A DNA stretch of 64,000 bases from Alphaproteobacteria bacterium (lineage in GTDB: Bacteria > Pseudomonadota > Alphaproteobacteria > Rhodobacterales > Rhodobacteraceae): NCBI GenBank assembly GCA_029289325.1, contig JARFTV010000009.1:1-64000 (forward strand). Reading direction: 5' to 3'. Position numbers and translations under genes: made by a program. Positions within the stretch are counted from its first letter, which is position 1. Each line of letters starts with the position of its first letter. Positions 53,592-63,821 of this stretch are shown in pieces. Under the pieces are notes generated by a model. It was given only the letters and a program-made list of their open reading frames with translations. It ran no database searches and was not told the DNA's origin.

Positions 53592-54838
53592 ATCAGGAAT
53601 TCGGACAGGGCCTCGTCGCTGGTGATGTCGCGGAACGCGAGCCCCGCCGCATCCATCCGGTCGGTGAACTGACGGAAGTGGCCGGCGTCCTTCGTCTCGA
53701 TCCCGATCAGGACCGAGCCGAAGTTGCGCGCCGATTTCTTCAGGTATTCGAACCGGGTGATGTCGTCCTCGGGGCCAAGGAGGTTCAGGAACTCGCGCAG
53801 GGCGCCGGGGCGCTGCGGCATCCGGAGGATGAAGTATTTCTTCAGGCCCGAGAACCGCTGGGCGCGTTCCTTCACCTCGGGCAGGCGTTCGAAATCGAAA
53901 TTCCCGCCCGAGGTGATGCAGACCACGGTCTTGCCCCGGATCTCCTCGGCCAGTTCGGGCAGCACATCGACCGCCAGCGCCCCGGCAGGTTCCAGCACGA
54001 TGCCTTCGACGTTCAGCATCTCAAGCATGGTGACGCAGATACGGTCCTCGGGTGCGAGGTGGACATGGTCGCGCGTCACCCAGTCGAGCATGGCGAAGGT
54101 CCGGTCCCCCATCCGCGCCACCGCCGCGCCGTCGACAAAGCTGTTGACGCGCGGCAGCTTGACCGGCGCCCCCTCGCGCAGGGCAGCGGTGAGACTGGCA
54201 CCGCCAAGAGGCTCGACGAAGCGGAATTCGACCGCGGGCGTGACCTCGCGCAGATAGCCGGTAACGCCGGATGCAAGCCCGCCGCCGCCGACCGGCAGAA
54301 CCACCATGTCGGGCGCGCGGCCCAGCTGGTCAAGGATCTCGACCGCGACCGAGGCCTGGCCCTCGATCACGTCGGGATCGTCGAAGGGCGACAGGAAATG
54401 CGCGCTGCGTTCCGCGCAGAAGGCCTGGGCGGCGGCAAGCGTCTGGTCGAAATAGTCGCCGGTCAGCTCGATCCTGACATGCTCGCCGCCGAAGATCCGA
54501 GTCTTGTCGATCTTCTGCTGCGGGGTGGTGACGGGCATGAAGATCACGCCCTCGACCCCGAAGTGACGGCAGGCGAAGGCCACGCCCTGGGCGTGGTTCC
54601 CGGCACTGGCGCAGACGAACTGGCGCTGATCGGGCTGGCGCACCCGGACCTTGCGCATCGCGTTGAAGGCACCGCGGATCTTGTAGCTGCGGACGGGCGA
54701 CAGATCCTCGCGCTTGAGCCAGATTTCGGCCTGATAGCGCGCGGAGAGATGATCGTTGCGCTGCAGCGGCGTCGGCGGAAACAGGCATCGCAACGCCTGT
54801 GCGGTCTCTTCCGCAGGCAGATTCTTGCCAGTGATCAC
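53588..54838 (-). CDS. ilvA: threonine ammonia-lyase
   Basis: LKREDLSPVRSYKIRGAFN PLP-lysine motif; CASAGNHAQGVA; C-terminal ACT-like region. Confidence 0.95.
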   Translation of the reverse strand: MITGKNLPAEETAQALRCLFPPTPLQRNDHLSARYQAEIWLKREDLSPVRSYKIRGAFNAMRKVRVRQPDQRQFVCASAGNHAQGVAFACRHFGVEGVIFMPVTTPQQKIDKTRIFGGEHVRIELTGDYFDQTLAAAQAFCAERSAHFLSPFDDPDVIEGQASVAVEILDQLGRAPDMVVLPVGGGGLASGVTGYLREVTPAVEFRFVEPLGGASLTAALREGAPVKLPRVNSFVDGAAVARMGDRTFAMLDWVTRDHVHLAPEDRICVTMLEMLNVEGIVLEPAGALAVDVLPELAEEIRGKTVVCITSGGNFDFERLPEVKERAQRFSGLKKYFILRMPQRPGALREFLNLLGPEDDITRFEYLKKSARNFGSVLIGIETKDAGHFRQFTDRMDAAGLAFRDITSDEALSEFLI

Positions 54839-54958
54839 TCTTTTACCCCTTGGTTTAACTTGGGTTTATTTCGCCGCCCGATTTTCGCCATCAACTGGGA
54901 GTGGGTTCGCACCACATTCCAAGTCAACTCCCCAGCCATACCTGAAGGAGCGTATCCG

Positions 54959-55894
54959 ATGAAACTGAAACCTTTGGCCATCACGCTTGCCGTGTCCGCA
55001 CTGGCCCTGACTCCGGTCCTGCCGGTCTATGATCTGGACAACGGCGGCGCTGCCTATGCGGAAAAGGGCGGCAAGGGCGGCGGCAATGGTGGTGGAAACG
55101 GCGGCGGCAACGGCGGCGGCAAGTCCGAAAGCAAGTCCTCGTCGAAAGCCGACAAGTCGAAGAAGCCGGAGAAGGCCGCGAAGCAGGACGCCAAGAAGAA
55201 ACCCAAGACCGCCAAGGCGGAGTCCACAAAGGCCAAGGGCAAGAAGGTGGCCGAGGGTGAGCTGGCTCCGAACCAGCTGGGCAAGATGAACGGGGCGCTG
55301 AACGCCAGTATCAACGCCGTTCTCGCCCATATCCGCAACGGCCAGATCACCAACGGGCCGGTGGGTCTGATGGCCGGTCTGGCGATCGCCGACGCCGGTC
55401 TTGCCGCCGTCGGCGACACGGCAAGCGAGCTGCAGGCGAAGGCCGACGCCTTCAGCGCGCTGGACGCGGGGCTGGCCGAAGCGGGCTATGCGACGGTCGA
55501 GGAATATCTCGAAGCCCGGGCCAATGGCGACGTGGACCCGGATGAGACGCTGGACGGGCTGATCGAAGCGGCCGGTGGCACGACCGAGGACGGACTTGCC
55601 CTGGCGGATACCCGTCCGACCGACGAGGAGATCGCCGCCGCCGCAGAAGCCGACGCCGAGGCCACTCAGGCCGTGGCGGATGCCGAGGCCGCGATCGCCG
55701 CGGCCTGGAACAAGGACGGCGACCTTGACGCCCTGCTGGCGCAGATGCGGGCGAAGCTGGCGGCGAACCAGGACGCGATCAACGCCGCCATCGCCGAAAC
55801 CCAACCGGAAGAAACCGCCGAGGATGATCCGGAAGCAGAACCTCCGGTCGAGGAAGGTTCCGACGAGGAAGAGATCGTCCTTATCATCGAGTAG
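54959..55894 (+). CDS. secreted Gly/Lys-rich, acidic-tailed hypothetical protein
   Basis: 311 aa: signal peptide, KGGGNGGGNGGGNGGGK, Lys-rich stretch, NQLGKMNGALNASINAVLAHIRNGQITNGPVGLMAGLAIADAGL, acidic Ala-rich tail; SD GAAGGAG. Confidence 0.75.
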   Translation: MKLKPLAITLAVSALALTPVLPVYDLDNGGAAYAEKGGKGGGNGGGNGGGNGGGKSESKSSSKADKSKKPEKAAKQDAKKKPKTAKAESTKAKGKKVAEGELAPNQLGKMNGALNASINAVLAHIRNGQITNGPVGLMAGLAIADAGLAAVGDTASELQAKADAFSALDAGLAEAGYATVEEYLEARANGDVDPDETLDGLIEAAGGTTEDGLALADTRPTDEEIAAAAEADAEATQAVADAEAAIAAAWNKDGDLDALLAQMRAKLAANQDAINAAIAETQPEETAEDDPEAEPPVEEGSDEEEIVLIIE

Positions 55895-55932
55895 GGCCAC
55901 TGCCGGTCTTTGGCCGGAGAACAAGCGTCAGG

Positions 55933-55957
55933 ACAGCCCGCCCCGGTGGCGGGCTGT
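55933..55957 (+). terminator. intrinsic terminator
   Basis: ACAGCCCGCC-CCGGT-GGCGGGCTGT, 10-bp stem, similar to the tamB terminator. Confidence 0.78.
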
Positions 55958-56037
55958 TCCCATTCCAGCCGCCGCGACCTTGCTAAGGCCGCGGTTTGGC
56001 TTTAATCGCCAGCAAAACCGGGACTGGAGCCTTCCTC

Positions 56038-57264
56038 ATGCAGAAGCCGAAGAAAGTGGTGCTGGCCTATTCGGGCGGGCTGGATACTTCGATCATCCTG
56101 AAATGGCTGCAGACCGAATACGGCTGCGAGGTGGTGACCTTCACCGCCGACCTTGGCCAGGGCGAAGAGCTGGAACCGGCGCGGCAGAAGGCCCTGTTGC
56201 TGGGGATCAAGCCGGAGAACATCCATATCGTCGACGTGCGAGAGGAATTCGTGCGCGACTTCGTCTTCCCGATGTTCCGGGCGAATGCGCTGTACGAGGG
56301 GCTGTATCTCCTCGGCACCTCGATTGCCCGGCCGCTGATTTCGCAGCATCTGGTGCGGATCGCGCATGAGACCGGGGCCGATGCGGTGGCGCATGGGGCG
56401 ACGGGCAAGGGCAACGACCAGGTACGGTTCGAGCTTTCGGCGGCCGCGCTGGACCCGGCGATCAAGGTGATCGCGCCCTGGCGTCTGTGGGACCTGACCA
56501 GCCGCACCAAGCTGCTGGAATTCGCCGAGGCGAACCAGATCCCGATCGCCAAGGACAAGCGGGGCGAGGCGCCGTTCTCGGTGGACGCCAACCTTTTGCA
56601 CACCTCGTCGGAAGGCCGCGTGCTCGAGAACCCGGCGGAGGAATTCCCGAACTATGTCCTTCAGCGGGTCGTGCCGGTGGAAGAGGCACCGGATCAGGCC
56701 GAGATGGTGGAGATCACCTTCGAGAAGGGCGATCCCGTCGCGATCAATGGCGAAGCGATGACCCCGGCGACGATCCTCACCCGGCTGAACGAGCTGGGCG
56801 GCAAGCATGGCGTGGGCGTGCTTGACCTGGTGGAAAACCGCTTCGTCGGCATGAAGTCGCGCGGGGTCTATGAGACGCCCGGCGGGACGATCCTGCTGGA
56901 AGCGCACCGGGGGATCGAGCAGATCACACTGGACGCGGGTGCGGGGCACCTGAAGGACAGCATCATGCCGCGTTATGCGGAGCTGATCTACAACGGCTTC
57001 TGGTTCTCGCCCGAGCGGGAGGCGCTGCAGGCGCTGATCGACAAGACGCAGGAGCATGTGTCGGGCACGGTGCGGGTCAAGCTGTACAAGGGCCGGGCCG
57101 TGACCGTGGCGCGCTGGTCGGAGCATTCGCTGTACAGCGAGAAGCACGTGACCTTCGAAGAGGATGCGGGGGCCTATGACCAGAAGGATGCGGAAGGCTT
57201 CATCCGCCTGAACGCGCTGCGGCTGCGGCTGATTGCCAGCCGGAATGCCCGGGTCGCCAAGTAG
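56038..57264 (+). CDS. argG: argininosuccinate synthase
   Basis: [42 protein letters not shown]...[15 protein letters not shown]. Confidence 0.98.
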   Translation: MQKPKKVVLAYSGGLDTSIILKWLQTEYGCEVVTFTADLGQGEELEPARQKALLLGIKPENIHIVDVREEFVRDFVFPMFRANALYEGLYLLGTSIARPLISQHLVRIAHETGADAVAHGATGKGNDQVRFELSAAALDPAIKVIAPWRLWDLTSRTKLLEFAEANQIPIAKDKRGEAPFSVDANLLHTSSEGRVLENPAEEFPNYVLQRVVPVEEAPDQAEMVEITFEKGDPVAINGEAMTPATILTRLNELGGKHGVGVLDLVENRFVGMKSRGVYETPGGTILLEAHRGIEQITLDAGAGHLKDSIMPRYAELIYNGFWFSPEREALQALIDKTQEHVSGTVRVKLYKGRAVTVARWSEHSLYSEKHVTFEEDAGAYDQKDAEGFIRLNALRLRLIASRNARVAK

Positions 57265-57272
57265 CCTGTCAA

Positions 57273-57294
57273 GCGTGGACAGGGTTGTCCACGC
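57273..57294 (+). terminator. hairpin downstream of argG
   Basis: GCGTGGACA-GGGT-TGTCCACGC, 9-bp stem. Confidence 0.55.
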
Positions 57295-57313
57295 AAGCAA
57301 ATCAAGGGGTTGG

Positions 57314-57334
57314 AGGGGGCGATTTACGCCCCCT
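57314..57334. terminator. terminator overlapping the stop codon of the convergent gene
   Basis: AGGGGGCG-ATTTA-CGCCCCCT then TAACTTTTT on plus strand. Confidence 0.65.
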
Positions 57335-58238
57335 TAACTTTTTCCCGCGTCTCGTTCGCGATCAGGGCCTGAGCCAGGGCCAGCGGCTGGGAGAGGTCGG
57401 CGACGGCGGCCTCGACTGCCGCGAGGATGCGTGCCTCGGAGGGGAAGGCACCGCCAAGGCGAAAGAGGTCACGGTGATGGCCGAGCGCAAGCCAGGTATC
57501 CGCGCCGTCCGAGGCAATGCTGTGCGGCATCCATGCGCCGGCGAAACCGGCGAGGGTGGTGACCAACCCCTCGATGCGGGTGGTCAGGGCCGGGCTTTCC
57601 GAGCCGCTGAGCGCCGCGATCCATAGGCCGAACTTCCCCCCGGCAAGTGGCAGATCGCGCAGGTGGCGATAGCCGTCGGTCGACAGGAAATTGCCGAAGG
57701 CGATGCCCGGCCGGGCCAGATGGGCCGGAGCCATGAAGAAAGGCGCGGTCTTGCCGCCATGGGGAACACGCAGCACGAGGCCGCGAAACAACGTGTGATG
57801 ACGATCGTTGCGCGGGCGGATGTGAAGCTCGGCCAAGGCGACCCGGCGGTCGGCGACGCGGGCCTCGACATGATCCTCGGCGTGGAGAAGACCCCTGGGC
57901 AGAAGCTGCGGCGGCATCCCCTCCAGAATGGCCAGACCGCTTTTCGCGTAAGTCATGCCCAGCGCATCGGCAACGGCGGGGAGAACCAGCGCCTCCTGTT
58001 CCTGGCGCATGAAGCGGTAGATGAAGCCGACCGGGACCGAGCCGAGGAGCAGGGCAGCGAAGGCGAGGGCGGCGGGATCCTGATCCTCGGCGAGGAAGAA
58101 GGGTGGGTTCAGGACAATGGCCAGAAGCCCGCCGCAGATGACGAGGATGCCGGTCACGGCAACAAGGGCGGTGGTCCGCACCTTCGGCATCAGGGCGCGG
58201 ACGGCCTCTTGCGCGGTGCGGGCGGCGTTTGCAGACAT
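57324..58238 (-). CDS. DUF3137-like membrane protein
   Basis: Two N-terminal TM helices then soluble domain (HHTLFRGLVLRVPH...); family assigned from memory. Confidence 0.65.
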   Translation of the reverse strand: MSANAARTAQEAVRALMPKVRTTALVAVTGILVICGGLLAIVLNPPFFLAEDQDPAALAFAALLLGSVPVGFIYRFMRQEQEALVLPAVADALGMTYAKSGLAILEGMPPQLLPRGLLHAEDHVEARVADRRVALAELHIRPRNDRHHTLFRGLVLRVPHGGKTAPFFMAPAHLARPGIAFGNFLSTDGYRHLRDLPLAGGKFGLWIAALSGSESPALTTRIEGLVTTLAGFAGAWMPHSIASDGADTWLALGHHRDLFRLGGAFPSEARILAAVEAAVADLSQPLALAQALIANETREKVKGA

Positions 58239-58247
58239 GGCATCCCC

Positions 58248-60152
58248 TCAGGGCAGACGGGGCAGCCGGACGGGCTGCCCGTTCCAGATACCCGAGATCG
58301 ACCATGCTTCCTGTGACAGACGATATTGGTAGGTGATCGCCCCGGTCGCCGCGCCCGAGGCGGTGAGGCCGAGGGTGATGGAATCCTCCGGCTGACCCAG
58401 GTTCACCTCGATCCCCGCGCCGGAGAAGGCAAGGTCGGGCCAGAAGCGGCAATCCTCAAAGCTGTAATCGGTGCCATGCTCGGTCGAGGCGATGGTCAGC
58501 GTGCCGCCATGATCGCAGCCGATGGTCATCGGGTGGACCCCGTCCCAGAGCGACAGCGCGATGCTGTGGTAAAGCTCGATATCCACGGCCTGGGCGACGG
58601 CGAGAGGGTCCGCCAGATCGGCCGGGTCCGTGAGGGTGAGCGGGGTGTAATCCTGGACAAGATCCTCACGGCAATTCTGTTCACGCGCTTCGGGGAGGAT
58701 GCCGTCGATCAGCGCGGCGCGGACGATGCTGTCGGGGCAGGGCTTGCCCCGGCCCCAGATCACATGCGGGCCGTTCTGGAGGAACACGCCATAGCCATTG
58801 CCCACGCGGTCGAGAACGTCATAGGCCATGGCGATGGGCGTGATCGGATCGGCGTCGCCATTCAGGACCAGCGTCGGCCAGTCGCCCCCGGCATAGGGGG
58901 CAGGACGGGAGGGCGGGCCCTGATGCGGCCAGTAGGCGCAGGCCAGTTGCTCCTGGAAATACGAGCGGATGAGGCGCGGGGCCTTGGGGGCAAGCTGGGC
59001 GGCCTGGGCAAGGATGCGGTCGGCGCGCTGGTCAGGGGTGCCGGGGCCAGTGTCGTAATCGGTGCAGGTGATGGCGAAGAAGGCGGCGCCGAACCAGCCG
59101 GGATCGGGAATTCCCTCGCCGGTTTCGGAGTCGAGTTGCATGTAGACATAGCCAAGATGGAGGAGCGGCACGAAGTTCCCCCGCCCGGCGGCGGCAAGTG
59201 CGCGGAGGTATTCGGCCCGGCCCTCGGGCGAGTAGAGCGCGTAGAAGGTGCTTAGCTCGAACAGGCCGCGGGTCAGGTCGCGCGTGACGGTCTGGCCGGT
59301 CGAGAGGGTGAAGGCGACCGGGATCGGCGCCTGATCGAGACGCTGGGCGAGGCGGTCGTGGATGTCCTGAGCCGGGCCACCCATGTCGCGGGCGCAGGCG
59401 GCGATCTCGGCGCAGGCGTCGAGCGTGCGGGTCAGGATCTCTTCGGCGGCGAGAGTGTAGCTGCGGTAGAAGCCGGGCGCGTCGAGCGAGAGGTCGACGA
59501 CGCCGTCAAGGATGACGCCGCGCACCGCCTCGGGGAAGGCGGAGGCATAGGCCTGGACGAACTGGGTGCCGTAGCTTTCGCCGTAAAGCCAGACCTGCGG
59601 CGCGCCGATGGCTTGCCGGAACGCCTCGGTATCGCGGATGGCCTGTTCGGAGGCGACGAAGGGCAGAAGGTCGGGGCGGTCCATCTCTGTGGTGCAGTCG
59701 GCGACATAGGCGCGGGCGGCGGCCTTGGCAGCGCCGGGGTCCGAGAGCCGAAGATCGGCAGCGTCGAAGCGGGCCTGGGCCGTCGGGCAGGCAAGGCCGT
59801 GGTCCGGGCCGGTGCCGCGCTGATCGACGAAGACGATGTCGAGATAGTCGGTCAGCCCCTCGTCGAAGGAGGCGAGATACTGCTCTGCCGAGGCGAGGCC
59901 CGAAGCCCCCGGCCCGCCGACGACGTAGAACAGGATTCCGCGGCTTTCGACATTGGCGAAGGAGAGGGCGAAGGTGATGTCGATCGTCCGCGCGGGGTCG
60001 GGGGCGTTGTGGTCAAGCGGCAGGGTCAGCGTGGTGCAGTAGAGCGAGGAGAGCTGGCAGGGCGCGAAGTCGAGGTCGGAGGTCGCCTCGTACAGCGACT
60101 GCGCCTGGGCGGGGGCGGCAAGGATCAGGGCAAGGGCAAGCGCGCGCAGCAT
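58248..60152 (-). CDS. secreted alpha/beta hydrolase (TAP-like peptidase family)
   Basis: Signal peptide; ILFYVVGGPGASG; VFVDQRGTG; VWLYGESYGTQFVQAYASAFPEAVRGVILDGVVD. Confidence 0.88.
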   Translation of the reverse strand: MLRALALALILAAPAQAQSLYEATSDLDFAPCQLSSLYCTTLTLPLDHNAPDPARTIDITFALSFANVESRGILFYVVGGPGASGLASAEQYLASFDEGLTDYLDIVFVDQRGTGPDHGLACPTAQARFDAADLRLSDPGAAKAAARAYVADCTTEMDRPDLLPFVASEQAIRDTEAFRQAIGAPQVWLYGESYGTQFVQAYASAFPEAVRGVILDGVVDLSLDAPGFYRSYTLAAEEILTRTLDACAEIAACARDMGGPAQDIHDRLAQRLDQAPIPVAFTLSTGQTVTRDLTRGLFELSTFYALYSPEGRAEYLRALAAAGRGNFVPLLHLGYVYMQLDSETGEGIPDPGWFGAAFFAITCTDYDTGPGTPDQRADRILAQAAQLAPKAPRLIRSYFQEQLACAYWPHQGPPSRPAPYAGGDWPTLVLNGDADPITPIAMAYDVLDRVGNGYGVFLQNGPHVIWGRGKPCPDSIVRAALIDGILPEAREQNCREDLVQDYTPLTLTDPADLADPLAVAQAVDIELYHSIALSLWDGVHPMTIGCDHGGTLTIASTEHGTDYSFEDCRFWPDLAFSGAGIEVNLGQPEDSITLGLTASGAATGAITYQYRLSQEAWSISGIWNGQPVRLPRLP

Positions 60153-60294
60153 GGGGGGCCTTTCGGTTTCGCGGCAGGCTAAGGGGCCGCAGGCGTTTGG
60201 CCAAGAGGAGGCGTCACGCTTTGGTGAGTCTGGATTGCGGCACTGGACGGCGGGGCGCGGCGGGATCAGCCTGCCGGGGAAAGGGAGGCGTGCC

Positions 60295-60900
60295 ATGTGG
60301 AAATGGGTGGCGATGCTGGTGCTGCTGGCAGGCGCGGCGCGGGCCGAGGTGGAGAAGGCCTATGTCGCGGGCGGATGCTTCTGGTGCGTGGAGGCGGATT
60401 TCGAGCCGGTGCCGGGCGTGCTGGGCGTCGTCTCGGGCTATACCGGGGGCGATCTGCCGAATCCGACCTATCGGAACCATGCCGGGCATTACGAGGCGGT
60501 GGAGATCACCTTTGACAACAGCGTGATTTCCTATGGCGATCTGCTGGCAAGGTTCCTGCGCTCGGTCGATGTGCTGGATGCGGGCGGACAGTTCTGCGAC
60601 CGGGGGGACAGTTACCGGACGGCGGTGTTCGTGACCTCGGACCGGCAGCGGCAGGCGGCGGTCGCGGCGTTGGCCGAGGCAGAGGCGGTGCTGGGCGCGA
60701 AGGTGGTGACGCCGGTTTTGCGGGCGCAGGCGTTCTGGATCGCCGAGGATTATCATCAGGACTATTACAAGGGCACGAGTATCGTGCTGACCCGGGCCGG
60801 GCCGAAGAGCCAGGCCAATGCCTACAAGTTCTATCGCAACGCCTGCGGGCGCGACGCCCGGGTTCGCGCGCTGTGGGGCGCGCAGGCCTTTCCGGGTTAA
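60295..60900 (+). CDS. msrA: peptide-methionine (S)-S-oxide reductase, exported
   Basis: Signal peptide; AYVAGGCFWCVEADFEPVPGVLGVVSGYTGGDLPNPTY; AEDYHQDYY. Confidence 0.95.
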   Translation: MWKWVAMLVLLAGAARAEVEKAYVAGGCFWCVEADFEPVPGVLGVVSGYTGGDLPNPTYRNHAGHYEAVEITFDNSVISYGDLLARFLRSVDVLDAGGQFCDRGDSYRTAVFVTSDRQRQAAVAALAEAEAVLGAKVVTPVLRAQAFWIAEDYHQDYYKGTSIVLTRAGPKSQANAYKFYRNACGRDARVRALWGAQAFPG

Positions 60901-62054
60901 AGCAGGCCGCGGCGGGCGAGGTTCTCCATCAGGGCGCGGGTGCCGAAGGTCCAGGGCGCGATCTGGTCGCAGGGGTGGACGGTGTTGACCAGCCGGCCCA
61001 GCGCCGGGGATGATATGGTCACCCGGTCGCCGCGATGGTGGGTGAAACCCTGACCGGGGCCGTCGCGGTCCTTGGTGGGGGCAAACATCGTCCCAAGGAA
61101 AAGGACCACGCCGTCGGGGTACTGGTGGTTGCGGTTCAGGGTCTGGGCCGCGATCTCGGCCGGGGGGCGCGAGATCTGGCCCATGTCGGAATGGTCCGAG
61201 AGGCGGAATCCGTCGTCGCCCGCGACCTCCAGCCCGACGTGGAGCGTTTCCACGGTGGCCAGCGTGAAGTGATCGTCGAACAGCCGGATGAAGGGGCCGA
61301 TGGCGGCGGAGGCGTTGTTGTCCTTGGCCTTGCCGAGGAGGAGGGCCGAGCGCCCCTCGACATCGCGGAGGTTCACGTCATTGCCCAGCGTCGCGCCGAC
61401 GATGCGGCCCTGCGAGGTGAGGGCGAGGACGACCTCGGGTTCGGGGTTGTTCCAGGAGGAGGCGGGATGGACCCCGATCTGCGCGCCGCAGCCGACGGCG
61501 GCCATCGGCGGGGCCTTGGTGAACACCTCGGCGTCGGGGCCGATCCCGACCTCGAGGTATTGCGACCACATGCCCGCCTCTTGCAGCCGGGCCTTGACGG
61601 CCGCCGCGGCCTCGGAGCCCGGACGGATGCCACGAAGCGAGCCGCCAAGGATCCCGGCGAGGTCCTGCCGGATCGCATCGGCGCGGGCGGGATCGCCCTT
61701 GGCGCGTTCCTCGATCACGCGTTCGATCATGGACCCGGCGAAGGTGACGCCAGCGGCCTTGATCGCCTGCAGGTCGCAAGGCGCAAGAAGGCGGCCGAGT
61801 GTGCCCGAGCCATCGCCACCGTCAAGAAACCCATCCAGCGGGCCGAGGGCCGGGAAGTCCCCGGCCAGATCGGCGACCAGCGTTTCCCGCTCCATGAGGC
61901 CCGAGGTGGTGGGCGACAGGCGCGAGAGGTCGTAAAGCTGACCCTCCCGGCAGAGGACGGGACAGGGCCCGCCCTGAGCATTAGACCAGACCCTGCCGAT
62001 CAGCAGCGCCTTGGCGTCGTCGGGCAGGATCTGGGCGGCGGTGAGGGCCAGCAT
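60897..62054 (-). CDS. fumarylacetoacetate hydrolase family protein
   Basis: 385 aa; EVFTKAPPMAAVGCGAQIGVHPASSWNNPEPEVVLALTSQGRIVGATLGNDVNLRDVEGRSALLLGKAKDNNASAAIGPF. Confidence 0.87.
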   Translation of the reverse strand: MLALTAAQILPDDAKALLIGRVWSNAQGGPCPVLCREGQLYDLSRLSPTTSGLMERETLVADLAGDFPALGPLDGFLDGGDGSGTLGRLLAPCDLQAIKAAGVTFAGSMIERVIEERAKGDPARADAIRQDLAGILGGSLRGIRPGSEAAAAVKARLQEAGMWSQYLEVGIGPDAEVFTKAPPMAAVGCGAQIGVHPASSWNNPEPEVVLALTSQGRIVGATLGNDVNLRDVEGRSALLLGKAKDNNASAAIGPFIRLFDDHFTLATVETLHVGLEVAGDDGFRLSDHSDMGQISRPPAEIAAQTLNRNHQYPDGVVLFLGTMFAPTKDRDGPGQGFTHHRGDRVTISSPALGRLVNTVHPCDQIAPWTFGTRALMENLARRGLL

Positions 62055-62056
62055 CG

Positions 62057-62893
62057 TCAGTCCTGCACGCAGGTCTGGCGCTGGCTGCCGAGGCCGTCGA
62101 TCCCCAGCTCCACCACATCCCCGGCCTTCAGGTAGCGCGGCGGCTTCATCCCCATGCCGACGCCGGGCGGGGTGCCGGTCGAGATGATGTCGCCCGGATG
62201 CAGGGTGAAGAATTGCGACAGATAGGCGACAACATGAGCGACGCCGTAGACCATGGTCCGGGTGGAGCCGTTCTGCATCATCTCGCCGTTGACCTTGAGC
62301 CACATGGGCAGGTCCTGGGGATCGGGAACCTCATCCGGCGTCACCAGCCAGGGGCCGGTCTGGCCGAAGTTGTCGCAGGATTTGCCCTTGGTCCACTGGC
62401 CGGAGCGTTCAGTCTGGAAGCTGCGTTCGGACACGTCGTTGATGACGCAATAGCCCGCGACATGATCCAGCGCCTGCGCCTCGGTCAGGTATTTGCCGGG
62501 CTTGCCGATGACGACGCCAAGTTCAACCTCCCAGTCGGTCTTCTGACTGGTGCGGGGAATCAGGATCGGATCGTTCGGGCCGCAGATGGCGCTGGTCGCC
62601 TTCATGAAGACCACGGGTTCAGGCGGGACCTTCAGGCCGGATTCGGCGGCGTGGTCGGCGTAGTTCAGGCCGATGCAGATGAACTTGCCGGTGCCCGCGA
62701 CGCAGGGGCCAAGGCGGGGGGAGCCTTCGACCTTGGGCAGGCTGGCGGGGTCGATGGCTTTCAGGCGGTCAAGGTCGGTCAGCACGGCGCCGGAAAGGTC
62801 CGACACATGGCCGGAAAGGTCGCGGATCGCGCCGTCGGCATCCAGAAGGCCGGGCTTTTCCTGGCCCTGCGGCCCGTAGCGAAGAAGTTTCAT
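62057..62893 (-). CDS. fumarylacetoacetate hydrolase family protein (diketo-acid/ureidoglycolate-type)
   Basis: FICIGLNYADHAAESGLKVPPEPVVFMKATSAICGPNDPI...DWEVELGVVIGKPGKYL...GDIISTGTPPGVGMG. Confidence 0.92.
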   Translation of the reverse strand: MKLLRYGPQGQEKPGLLDADGAIRDLSGHVSDLSGAVLTDLDRLKAIDPASLPKVEGSPRLGPCVAGTGKFICIGLNYADHAAESGLKVPPEPVVFMKATSAICGPNDPILIPRTSQKTDWEVELGVVIGKPGKYLTEAQALDHVAGYCVINDVSERSFQTERSGQWTKGKSCDNFGQTGPWLVTPDEVPDPQDLPMWLKVNGEMMQNGSTRTMVYGVAHVVAYLSQFFTLHPGDIISTGTPPGVGMGMKPPRYLKAGDVVELGIDGLGSQRQTCVQD

Positions 62894-62940
62894 CTGCTGT
62901 TCCCTGTCGTTAGAACTGACATGTTAGCGGGGCCCGACGG

Positions 62941-63684
62941 TCAGGCCAAGGGCGGAAGCCCGGCGGCGGCGCGGAGCTCGGGGTTGCGCACGTCCAGCTC
63001 GGAGCCCGCGTGCTGGTCGGCGGCGGGGGTGCAGAGCCAGACGATGGCGCGGGCAGGTTCATCCGCCGGGGCAAGGCTGGCGCGGGGCAGTTGCGAGACC
63101 GGGTTGATGCCGGAGGCGCGGATCGTGCCCTGCATGTCGGTGTCCACCACGCCGGGCGCGAAACCGAAAATGCGGATGCCCTCTTGCCCGTATTCCAGAT
63201 GGACCGACCGGGTCAGCATGGCGAGCCCGGCCTTCCCGGCGCAATAGGCGCTCCACCCTTCCTGCGGACGGTGGGCGGCGCCGGAGGAGAGGTTGACGAT
63301 GGTGCCACCGCCCTGCGCGACCATGTGGCGGAGGGCGAGCTGGATGGCGTGGAAGGCGGCGGTGAGGTTGGTGTCGATGTTTTTCATCCAATCCTCCACC
63401 TGCACGTCGAGGATGCGGCCGATGGGACCGATGATCCCGGCGTTGTTGACCAGGATGTCGAAGGGCTGATCGAAAAGCGTGGTCATGGCGATGCGGTCGG
63501 TCATGTCGGCGACATGGCCGGTGGCGACCACGGGCCCAAGCTCCCGCTGGGCGGCGGCGAGGTTGGCGGCGCTGCGGGCGGTGAAATGGACGGTGGCTCC
63601 GGCCTGGGCCAGGGCGCGGACGGTGGCGAGGCCGATGCCGCGGTTGCCTCCGGTGACAAGGGCGGTCTTGCCGGTCAGGGTCAT
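62941..63684 (-). CDS. SDR family oxidoreductase
   Basis: TALVTGGNRGIGLATVRALA; ILVNNAGIIGP; YCAGKAGL (catalytic YxxxK). Confidence 0.92.
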   Translation of the reverse strand: MTLTGKTALVTGGNRGIGLATVRALAQAGATVHFTARSAANLAAAQRELGPVVATGHVADMTDRIAMTTLFDQPFDILVNNAGIIGPIGRILDVQVEDWMKNIDTNLTAAFHAIQLALRHMVAQGGGTIVNLSSGAAHRPQEGWSAYCAGKAGLAMLTRSVHLEYGQEGIRIFGFAPGVVDTDMQGTIRASGINPVSQLPRASLAPADEPARAIVWLCTPAADQHAGSELDVRNPELRAAAGLPPLA

Positions 63685-63821
63685 GCTGTCCTCCGTTCGA
63701 TGCGGGGAGGGTGGCCTTTGGCGGCGGGATGGGCAAGATGGAACCGACCGTGGCCTTGGCGGGTTGATGCGGCACCGGACTGCGGCGAGACTGTCGCCGG
63801 AACGGCAGTCGGAGGGTCGAG

